This document shows, piece after piece, positions 10,138 through 19,246 of a DNA stretch of 64,000 nucleotides. A program made the translations under genes and the position numbers. Positions within the stretch are counted from its first letter, which is position 1. Every line of letters begins with the position of its first letter. The notes under the pieces were generated by a model. The model did not search any database and was not told the DNA's origin. It saw nothing but the letters and a program-made list of their open reading frames with translations. Origin of the DNA: Strigops habroptila (Eukaryota; Chordata; Aves; Psittaciformes; Psittacidae); the NCBI RefSeq assembly GCF_004027225.2, contig NW_022651105.1:441772-505771 (forward strand), written 5' to 3'.

Positions 10138-11918
10138 CCTGCACCTTGGTGAGCGCAGCACTCTGTCAGGGTTTCACAACCAGGAGCCTCCATCTCTTCC
10201 TACAGGCAAGGAAACTGCAGGTCCTCCTGCCACACATCACGGGCAGGCTCCAGAAGGCCAAGGAAGAGATCAAGATAAAGGCCCTGGTGATCATAAGCAA
10301 CGGGATGGGTCACCTACCCAGGACCCCATTGCTGTGCAGCTGGCTGGGGACCTCCTGCCCCTCTTTGATGGAGTAAGGCTGCTGGGCCCTGCAGATGGGC
10401 ACCCTGCAATGACTCGGAGCAGGGGCTGCTCCCTGGGCTCTCATGGGATGGTTTCTGGGCTTTGCATCCCAGCACAGCTTCCCCCTGCTGCAGGATCTGC
10501 CCCCACAGCTTCCCCCCTCACATCAGCATGGGCAGGGAGCTGCTCTTGCTCAAAGTCCCCCTTTCCTCCTTGCCACCGGGAGTCCAGCCAGCTGCGAGAG
10601 CTCTCCATCCGCCTCTTCAGAGTCCTGCTGGAGTCGGTGGTGAGGAGCGACAAGAGGAGGATGAGGAGCAGCACGTGGGGTTTGCTGGTCCCGCTCTTCC
10701 TCCACATGAGCGACCAGAGCGACAGCGTGGCCGAGGTACAGATCTCAGAGCCCCCCATCTTTGGGCCAGGGCATGTCCCACCTTCCTAAGGGCGGGATCA
10801 CCCCAGGATCACCCAGGCTCTCCTTTCCCAGGCCATGGTGCCATCTCCCAGCTCCCGCTCTTGTGCAGGCCTCCAGGGAAACCCTCCTTGCTGCAGCAAC
10901 GCTCCTCGGGTGGCGAGAGCTCCAATGCCCATTGAAGACAAGGCAGACATGGAGGATTGCAGAGTGCTTGGTGAGGGGCTCTGTGCTCTGCAGCCATGTC
11001 TCTTCTCCACGTCCCTCTCCCATCCCTGTGCCCATTGGCACCCCTTGGACCACTCTGCCCATCCCACAGGGCTCCTGGCTGGGACATGGGAATGGGCAAG
11101 GGAAAAGGGAGATGCTGGGAGAAGGGACTGCTCCAGCCGAGCGGGGAGGCTCTGTGGCATCCCATCCCCTTGTGCTCTCTGCAGCTGGAGCGGAGCAGGA
11201 AAAGGGCTGAGGAATACCTGGACCAGAGCGTGCCGTACCTGGAGGATGCTCAGGCCCCCTTGCCAGAGGTGGCCATCAGGTTCATCGGTGAGCCACAGCC
11301 CCTGGGGTCCCTCTTTAGGCAGCTGGGCCCCAATCCCAATGCTGGCCCCCCGGGGATCCCTGGGCTCAGCACCGGTGGGGAGCAGGGAGCTGATGGATCT
11401 CTGTGCCCAGGACTGGCCACGCGGCCCCTGAGGGGCAGAAACCAGATGAAGCTGGAGCAGATCTGCCGAGGTGAGGAGGGAGCAGGCTCTGGGGAGGATG
11501 CCTGGAGGTCTGTGGGGGGGTCATCTCAGCTCTGTCCCTTTGGCTCACAGCCCTTGAGACGCTGCTGGAGGAAAGCCATCCCGTCATCTGTTCCCTGGCA
11601 GTTCACACCATGCTCATCCTGAGAAGTCCACCGGTGCGGCACACGTTGGGAGGGCGCCTGCGAGCGCTCTGCTGCTGATGCTGCACAGCTGGGAGCGGCA
11701 CACCTTTCCTTAGGGAAAGGGCTGTCATCCAGAAACCTGGACCAAAGAGCTTCACAAACAAAAGAGCTAAAAGTGCAGCAGCTCCTGAGCTGCCCCGTTC
11801 CCAGCGCTCCATCTTGTGGAGACAGCAGGGGCAGAGGGACGCTTGCTCTGAATAGCACCAGGCAGCAGAGGGGCATCCAGCCAGCACAGACTCCAAACCT
11901 GACACCATGTTATCCAGC

Positions 11919-11924
11919 AATAAA
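11919..11924 (+). terminator. Poly(A) signal, MROH copy 1
   Basis: AATAAA lies 241 bp after the stop codon and is followed by a GT-rich stretch. The signal is conserved in all four copies. Confidence 0.75.
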
Positions 11925-12232
11925 GAAGTGGAGGTTTTGTAAAGGGCTCTGTGTGTGAAAGCTTGAAAATGGGCAGTTTAGAAGTGCAGGTAACAAGGAA
12001 AAGCAGCGGTTCCTTATGAGCTCCTAGAGCTTGAGGAGAGGTAGAAGACTGGTACCACGTGGATCAGGAGAGTAACGGCCAACCTCAGACAGCTTAGGAA
12101 AGGGGGTGCCAATGTGAAAAGAAACGGTGTTCCTAAAGGAACTTGCTCCATTCTAATACTAAAAGTCACACTCCCTGAGCTAAGAGACCCTTACTCACGG
12201 GACATGTGTAGTCAAATAGAAGGCTAGAAGAG

Positions 12233-12485
12233 TGAGGGTTGGAAAGGACCTTAAGATCATCTAGTTCCAACCCCCTGCCTTGGGCAGGGACACCTCACAC
12301 TAGAGCAGGTTGCTCCAAGCCCCTGCGTCCAACCTGGCCTTGAACACTGCCAGGGATGGGGCAGCCACAGCTTCTCTGGGCACCCTGTGCCAGCGCCTCA
12401 GCACCCTCCCAGGGAAGAACTTCTTCCCTGTGTCTGACTGAAATCTGCCCTGTTTAAGCTTGAATCCGCTGCCCCTTGTCTATCA
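12233..12485 (-). repeat. CR1 LINE fragment downstream of MROH, unit 1
   Basis: About 250 bp of - strand CR1 3' region (GGAAAGGACCTTAAGATCAT, CAGGTTGCTCCAAGCCCC, AAGAACTTCTTCCC). The same insertion is present in all four units, so it predates the duplication. Confidence 0.9.
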
Positions 12486-12585
12486 CTACAGTCCCTGATG
12501 AAGAGCCCTAATAAATATATCTGGTGCCCTTAAACAGAGAGAGAGAATGTAAGAGCCAATATTGCACATAGAGACTGCTGCGCCT

Positions 12586-12616
12586 ATGGCCAACAGGGAT
12601 CTTCCCTGTTTGCCAT
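12586..12616. repeat. Hairpin-forming inverted repeat, unit 1 (one mismatch)
   Basis: Arms of 14 bp around a 3-base loop; unit 1 carries one mismatch (GGCC in place of GGCA). The arms are perfect in units 2-4. Confidence 0.85.
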
Positions 12617-12989
12617 GTGTCCAAGCGGGGAGCTGGCAGGCGGAGGGTGCGCTGCAGCAGTTCTCCAGCCCCAGGCACTCCATCCCTTCCAATCCCCATG
12701 GTACCCCTAAAACACCCCAAAATCCACCTTGTACCCCAAACCCACCCAGCCTCAGGCATCTCCGTCCCTCCCAACACTGCTGCTACCCTAAATGACCCAA
12801 ACCCCACCTTTCTTAGGCCCCAGAAGGAAGGATCCCCACACACAGCATGTTGGGGTGCAGGGATGCTGCTTTGGGTGACAGCCCCAGCTCATGGCCCTGC
12901 AGCAGGTTCTCCCACTGCCGCCGCTCAGTCTGGACCTGGGAGGAGATGCAGCGGTGGGATACAGGCACCTGCAGTCCCCTCCGTTCATG

Positions 12990-13415
12990 CAGTGAGGACA
13001 GGGCACAGCAACGCTTGTATCAGCACCAGTGTGGCCAGCCGGAGCAGAGCAGTGACTGTCCCCTTCTACTGGGCACTTGGTGAGGCTGCACCTTGAATCC
13101 TGTGTCCAGTTCTGGGCCCCTCACGACAAGAGGTGCTGAGCGGGGCCACAGAAGGGCAATGGAGCTGGTGAAGGGCCTGGAGCACAAGTGTCATGAGGAA
13201 CGGCTGAGGGACCTGGGGGTTTAGTGTGGAGAAGACAGGGGGGACCTTATCGCTCTCTACAACTCCCTGAAAGGAGGTTGTAGTGAGGGGGGGGTCGGTC
13301 TTCCTGTCCTATCACTTGTTCCTTGGGAAAAGCGACCCCCCCTCACTACAACCTCCTTTCAGGGAGCTGCAGAGAGCGATAAGGTCCCCCGAGCCTTCTC
13401 TTCTCCACACTGGAC
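12990..13415. repeat. CR1 fold-back, unit 1 only
   Basis: A + strand CR1 body segment (about 12995-13330: AACGCTTGTATCAGCACCAG, GGTGAGGCTGCACCTTGAAT) meets a - strand CR1 segment (13333-13415). Positions 13239-13295 and 13333-13390 are near-perfect inverted repeats separated by ~37 bp. Units 2-4 keep only the last ~30 bp of the - strand piece. Confidence 0.85.
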
Positions 13416-13560
13416 GTTTGCACTTTGGGAGCTGCTATCTCGGTCACTGGAGACTGGTGTCCAGTGGGGCTTTATGCAGATGGAGTTTTAGATGGGTACG
13501 TAAGGGAGGACATCCATGTTGGTGGCACCGTTCCGGAGGTCTCCATGTGTGGGAATTAAG
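13416..13560 (-). repeat. Solitary old inverted monomer of the ~195-bp repeat, unit 1
   Basis: GGAGTTTTAGATGGGTACG followed by GTTGGTGGCACCGTTCC and CTCCATGTGTG aligns with the reverse complement of the satellite at high divergence. Copies at 27121-27268, 39769-39916 and 54796-54943. Confidence 0.6.
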
Positions 13561-15413
13561 TGGATGTTTCCGTAAGTGCTCCTAAGCCTCCCTGGATTCC
13601 TGTTGGTGGGTTTCAGCTCCAGAATGAGCAGTGAGATGAGTGGGAGCAATGTGCTCTCAGGTGGGCTTGGTTCCCCTTAGCAGGCACCAGAAGGTTCTCT
13701 GAAGCTGTTGATTGTTCTGGGAGGGTTGGGCTTGCAGAGGAAGGTGTGCAGGGAGTTGGGTTCTTTTCTTGTGGTTTTCTGAGGTGGAAAGTATGAGCTG
13801 AACTTGGCTTTGCTGTGGGAAGAAAGTAGTTCTGGTTTGGTTGGAGGGTGGGCTCTGCTGATGTACATGGGCTTCTCCACTCGCTGCCTTGAGCCTTCTG
13901 TGTGCTTCTGAGGGAGAGCTTAGTGCTGCCTTCTTCCTTGAGGACTGACAACAGGAGCATGGCAGAGAAAGGAGGTAAGGAGAGCTGGAAGGGATTTGCA
14001 TGCTGCCCTGAGAGTGGGATGCAGAATGAAAGTTGGCTCTTTTTCTGAAGGTCTTAAACCTCTGAATGATGAGTTTGGCCTGAGGGTAGCCAGTGATGGT
14101 GCCCTTCTTGGAGCAGGATTCCTCTGTGCCCTGTGCTGTGGGGTGGGTAGGCAGTAGGTTATGTGCTTTAGAGAAGTTGCTTGCTGTGCTTAGAGCCTGG
14201 TTGTGCTCCTATTGTTGGTGTGAATGCTGCTTGCCTTGCACCAGGCAATGCCCAAATGCATGTTTGTGTCTTTGTTAAGAGGTACTTTTTGCTTTGCTGA
14301 GTGCTCCCTGTTTCCTTGCACTGAAACATGGAGGGGTCTAAACCAATGCCATTGGGCTCTGTGCCTGTGGTTGTTGCAACAGTACTGACTTGCTGTGCTG
14401 GCCGCCAAACCCCTACCTCTCTTTAAATAATCTATATTATTCTTTGGACTAGGCCTTGCTTACAGCATGCAGCAATAACATGAGCTGTATCTAATCGTGA
14501 TTTTGTGTTTGAAAGCATTTCATGCGAGTGGCTGGTGTCAGTGTCACCATGTAGAAGGAGGGAGAAATAAGCACAGAGCAGCAGATAACACGATGAAAGT
14601 GTCCAAACAATTCTGTAGGGGAGCTCAGTGTGAGACCTTTGCATGAGCCCTGTGCTCCTCTGCTCTTCCTCAGCTGCTGCCCTGGGCTGTGACAGCCAAA
14701 GCAGAAGGAAAGACTCATTGTCTGCCCAGGTGCTGTAGAAACAAGTGCCTGGGCCAAAGGGCTGATGAGATCTCCCCCACAGCTGGTCTCGGCCTACCTT
14801 GGGCCCCTTGCTGTGTCTGGGAGAGGGGAAACTGAGGCACAGAGCTGCTGGGTCATGTGCAGGGCTTGCAAGATCCCTGCTGGTGCAAGCATCAGGAGGT
14901 GCCTGTTGGAAACTGCAGCACTTGTCATGGACGATACTGGGTGGCAGAGTAGGTCCTTGCTGACGTTGGGCATATATGTGCCAGCAGGTGTACTCCTGCC
15001 AAACCTTCATTTGGCTCTTGAGATCAGAGGCAGATTGAGGTTGTGTCCTTGTGAAGCCCTGCTCTGGGTCTTTTTCAAGCTCTCCATCTCTCCCCTTAGA
15101 GCCTTTCTGGTGATTTCAGTGGTCTGTGCCTCAGTTTCCCTACCTGTAAACCAGGAAGAACAGCAATTTTCTCCCCTGCTTCTCTGGTTTTTCCAAATTG
15201 ACTCTTTTGATTTAAACCCCCTTCTGTGTTTTTTGAAAGCAGCTCCCACTAGTAAATTAACTAGTCCTTTTAGTCTCAGTTGAGTCAGCGACACAGGCAT
15301 CAGCCGTTCTGTGCTGCAAGCAGAAAGGTGTGCCGGTGACCCCAGTCCTGCACAGACAGTAAAGACAGGTAAAAAAGGAAAACAGGGGGAAACAACAAAG
15401 TCTAAAGCTGTTT
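13561..15413. other. 3' spacer of unit 1
   Basis: About 1.9 kb shared by all units. No frame longer than ~100 codons is conserved among copies. There are ATG-plus-donor coincidences (ATGGCAGAGAAAGGAGGTAAG at 13959), but no partner exons can be shown. I recognise no gene or transposon here. Confidence 0.5.
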
Positions 15414-15422
15414 NNNNNNNNN
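15414..15422. other. Assembly gap (9 N)
   Basis: Nine N separate a unit end (matching 41776 in unit 3) from the middle of a satellite monomer that best matches 43749 in unit 4. Comparison with unit 4 predicts about 2 kb of missing sequence, so the gap length is not a measured size. Flanking satellite at 15555-16060 is unusually rich in small indels. Confidence 0.95.
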
Positions 15423-16925
15423 GTAGTGGGCCTCTTCTGCACTCAGTGCCCTCCGCAACGGTGCCATCGGCATTGCCTCGCTCCTTGATTTCCCACCTAA
15501 AAGTCCAATTGCATGGATCCCCTACGATGCAGGCTCGAGGCTGAGCCGAGCCCGTCGCTTTGAGCACGAACATATGGGCTGCTACCACAGCCGAAGAGCT
15601 CAGGACTGATAAGCTGGTGTTGGGCCTTTCTTCTGACATAGTGAGCTCTGCAATGGTTGCAACCCAGCAATTGCTCTCCAGAGGCTCGCCTCGCTTTCCC
15701 TCACCCGTAAAAGTCCATTGGATGCAAGATCTAGCGGGCAGGCTGGAGGCTGTGCTCGAGATCGATTGAGCACAAACATTTGGGCCCTGCTCCCCACAGG
15801 CCGAAGAGCCAGCGGATAAAAAGCTGGTGCTGGGCTCTTCTGCTACATGGTGAGCGTCCGCAACGGTGCTATCAGGCATTGATCTACTCCCTCGCTTTCC
15901 CACGCTTAAAAGTCCAATTGTGTGCAACACCTAAGGTGCCCACTTCTGAGGCTGGTGCCGACGCCCATCGCCTTGATCACGCACGTCCGGGCCCTGCTCC
16001 CACCAGGCGATAGAGCCACGGATGACAAGGCTGTCTGCTGGGGCCTTCTCTGCACATGGTGAGCTCCGCAACGGTGCCACCGGCATGGCTCTCGCTCCTC
16101 GCTTTCCCACCTAAAAGTCCAACTGAATGCAACACCTACAGTGCCCACTCGAGGCTGTTCCGAGCCAATCGCATTGAGCACGAACATCCGGGCCCTGCTC
16201 CCACAGCCATAGAGCCACGACTGAAAGCTGGTGCTGGGCCTTCTCTGCACATGGTGAGCTCCGCAACGGTGCCACCTACATTGATCTCGATCCTCGCTTT
16301 CCCACCTAAAAGTCCAATTCAATGCAACCTCTTCAGTGCCCAGTCAAGGCTGAGCTGAGCCCGTCGCATTGAGCACAAACATTTGGGCCCTGCTCCCACA
16401 GCCGAAGAGCCAGGATAAAAAGCTGGTGCTGGGCCTCTTCTGCACATGGTGAGCTCCGCAACGGTGCCACCGACATTGCTCTCTCTCCTCGCTTTCCCAC
16501 CTAAAAGTCCAATTCAATGCAACATCTACGATGCAGGCTGGAGGCTGTGCCGAGCCCGTCGCATTGAGCACGAACGTCCGGGCCCTGCTCCCACAGCCAA
16601 AGAGTCAGGACGCAAAGTTAGTGCTGGGCCTCTTCTGCACATGGTGAGCTCTGGAAGAGTGCCACAGGCATTGCTTTCGCTCCTCGCTTTCCCACCTAAA
16701 AGTCCAATTGAATGCAACATCTACGGTGCCCACTCGAGGCTGTGCAGATCCCGTAGTATTGAGCATGAACGTCTGGGCCCTGCTTCCATAGCCAAAGAGC
16801 CAGGACTGAAAAGCTGGTGCTGAACCTCTTCTGCACATGGTGAGCTCCGCAACGGTGCCACCGTCATTGCTCTCACTCCTCGCTTTCCCATCACAAAGTC
16901 CCATTGCGTGCATCATCTACGGTGA
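15423..16925 (+). repeat. ~195-bp satellite array, unit 2 (about 7.5 monomers)
   Basis: Anchors at about 15590, 15795, 16000, 16204, 16400, 16593 and 16787. The first three monomers contain scattered 1-2 base insertions and losses relative to every other monomer in the window, while those after 16060 are clean. That pattern points to consensus error beside the gap. Confidence 0.9.
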
Positions 16926-17342
16926 TCTTATGATTCCATGATTGTTCTGTAGTTATTACACTGTTCTTTTCTCTAACCTGTGGGTATTACACTTCTATGA
17001 TTCTCCTCCCCATTCCCGTGGCGTAGTTTCAGTGATTCAAGGAGGACGCTGGTTGAGAGCCAAGTGGTCAAGGGCCTTGTGTGGAGGAGGGGTGGGTTCG
17101 ACACATGTTGCTGGGTCTAAGTGGGTTGTTTCGCTCAGAGACAATGGCGTTGGCTGGTAGGGTTGATTTGAGCAGGGTATGTTGTGCGGGGAGATTGGTT
17201 AGGAATGGGGAGCGTGTCAGGGCTTGTCTTGGTGGGATGTGGGGAGTCTGGAGGGGGAATGTGTGGGACATGGCTGGTGGGAAGAGCAGGGGGCACAGCA
17301 TGTTGCACTCGAAGCATCATCATGTGTTTTTGAACCCTGCAG

Positions 17343-17495
17343 GTTAGCCAATGGGCTGGAAGGTGTGCGGATCGAGAGCGAGGGCAGCCTGTCCACGCTG
17401 CCCTTTCTTCAACCTCTCAGAGGAGGACTGTGGCAACTACATGTGTGTTGCCACGAACAAGCTGGGCAACAGCAATGCCAGTACCATCCTGTATG
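17343..17495 (+). pseudogene. Lone IgLON-like immunoglobulin exon, copy 2 (frameshifted)
   Basis: Same exon as at 3175, but 153 bp long: one extra T in the CCCTTTCTTC stretch near 17406 shifts the frame before the GNYMCVATN motif. Splice-site dinucleotides are kept. The other three copies are open, so this one is either broken or carries a homopolymer sequencing error. Confidence 0.65.
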
Positions 17496-18594
17496 GTAGG
17501 TGCCCTGTTTTTCTGCAGCAAGGTATAGTGAGGAGGAAGAAGAAGAAGAGGAGGAGGAGGAGGATGAAGAGGAGGAAGGTGAGTGGCCAGCGATGGAAGC
17601 AAGTGGGGTTTTTTTTAGCAATGCCAGCCCATCGAGATGCTGAATGGCACGAGCCCTGAGCGGCAAGGATTCATCAGAGGATGCTGAGGAGATCTGCATT
17701 GGCCCATGCAGGAGGGCACTGCTTGGTGGTGGTCAGTGGCGGTCACGGTGGGTGTTTAGGGTGAGCAGCAGACGGTGAAGAGACAGGACATCATTGAAAC
17801 GCAGGCGCGAGGAGAGGGCCCCAGCAGGTAAGGGCACACTTTGGGGACACACTGTAGGCTATTTGCAGGTTATCCTCTTGGCAGGGATACAGGCAGTTGT
17901 TAAGGGGTGCAGGCAGTGTGAGGTTGGGACGTGTAGATGTCAGGTGGTGTGGGTGTCACGTTGGGTATCGTAGGTGTCAGGCTGGGTAGTGTAGGTGGCA
18001 CTTGAGGCAGCAGAGGTGTTGGGTTAGGTAGCATAGGTGGCACTGTGGGTGAGCTCCTGCGGCTGACTCAGGGTTAGCACAGCTTTATTAGGCCGGTTCC
18101 ATCAGAGGTGCTTGGAAGTGGGACAACGTGTGCTCAGCACTGAAGGCGTGCTGACATGGGACATGGCATCACCCAGACATGTGGCCTGTCAGGTGCATGG
18201 CGATGTTATATGTGCCCGGTGTCCACCCCGAATGTTGTGTCCCTTCTGGAATCGCAGCTCTTGTCACCAAACATCCCGGGGTGCCCGACCTGTCACCTGC
18301 AGTTTTTCTTCACCCAAGGAAGTTGTGAATGCTCCATCCGTGGCAGTGTTTAAGGCCGGGTTGGACGGAGCAGAGTGAATGCAGGAAGGTCCTCAAGCTC
18401 TCCTGCTCACATTCCTCCCTCAGGGCATCTGAGCTCCCAAAGCTGTCGCTCTTGAGTGGGAATGCAAAGAGCTGCCCCTCCGATGGGAGGAGATGCTCTG
18501 GAGGTGGAGGGTGTCTTCCCTGATGCAGAGGAGCCAAACCTGCTCCCACTCAGGGTGGACATTGCCTTGAAACCCGGCGCTGCCTTGGCTCTTG

Positions 18595-18798
18595 TGACAT
18601 CACCCACCACCTATGATGCCACAAAGCACCGGCGCTGAGGTAGGCACAGCCAGGTATAAAGCCAGGGCTGTCCCTGTGTGTGGCACTTGACAGAAGAGCT
18701 TACGGAGTGGTTGAGTCTCTCGTGAGCAAGCTGCATTGCTGGTACCGCACCTCAGTGGATTGCGGACAGAAAGCTACGGAAAGACAACTTCTGACCAA
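18595..18798 (+). promoter_or_regulatory. MROH copy 2 promoter and non-coding exon 1
   Basis: CRE-like TGACATCA at 18595-18602, TATAAA at 18655-18660, and the exon 1 donor after 18798. Spacing and sequence match the other units. Confidence 0.65.
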
Positions 18799-18883
18799 GT
18801 ACGTGTGAAAAATCCTCCTCTCCCCTCCCCAAGTGCATTTTCCTCCTCCTCAGCTGGGGTGTGATGGAGGTGATCCCATCTGG

Positions 18884-19100
18884 TCTCATCTCATCGCATG
18901 TCATCACCTCAGCTCAGCTCATCTTCATCCCATTTCATCTTCATCTCATTTCATCGCATTGCATCGCATCATCTTCCTCACACCACATCATCACACCACA
19001 TCACGACACCACATCTTCACCTCATCTCATCCATCTCATCTCATCTCACCCATCGCATCTCATCATCTTCCTCATTTCATAGAACATATCACCACACCCC
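18884..19100 (+). repeat. CATCT/CATCA simple repeat, unit 2
   Basis: Intron 1 simple repeat equivalent to 4708-4925, with small length differences. Confidence 0.85.
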
Positions 19101-19246
19101 ATCATAATCCTTATATCAAGTCACGGCTCATGGCGATGGGACAGGGCAGGAGCAAGGAGCCGGTGGGTTGCTCCTGAGCTCAGCCCTGATGCGTTTGGTC
19201 CAAGCTTCCCCCTCCACCACCTCAATCTTTTTCCTTCATCCACAGG

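Larger units (their letters stand above)
5069..11678 (+). pseudogene. MROH-like: MROH-family gene copy 1 (broken frame)
   Basis: Collinear with the three open copies. Coding exons: 5069-5189, 5657-5736, 5865-5990, 6114-6193, 6308-6430, 6557-6645, 7637-7741, 8237-8413, 8756-8828, 9003-9152, 9332-9486, 9701-9815, 9893-10018, 10206-10372, 10580-10735, 10869-10970, 11185-11287, 11411-11470, 11551-11678. Against the other copies, exon 6 has 2 extra bases, exons 7, 9 and 10 each lack one, exon 15 lacks 10, and the exon 16 acceptor AG (10578-10579) reads GG. It also has the most substitutions (for example exon 20 ends LGGRLRALCC, not [10 protein letters not shown]). The terminal exons remain open, so decay is recent or partly an assembly artefact: two of the single-base losses (exons 7 and 10) lie in short homopolymers. 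Family function is given under copy 2. Confidence 0.85.
1..15413 (+). repeat. Segmental duplication unit 1 (composite ~15 kb repeat)
   Basis: This is the first copy of a composite unit that recurs at 15423, 29235, 41898 and 56925 in the same orientation and with near-identical sequence over kilobases. It holds spacer, ~195-bp repeat monomers, an IgLON-like exon, an MROH-family gene and a 3' spacer. It is the most divergent full copy: only here is the CR1 fold-back at 12990-13415 kept, and only here is the MROH frame broken at several points. The unit is cut by the N gap at 15414; the other full units continue for ~120 bp more before the next copy starts. Confidence 0.93.

Noticed and set aside
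13959-13980. First coding exon of another gene (ATGGCAGAGAAAGGAG then GTAAGG)
   Set aside because: No partner exon, promoter or conserved frame could be shown; the ATG plus donor may be coincidence.
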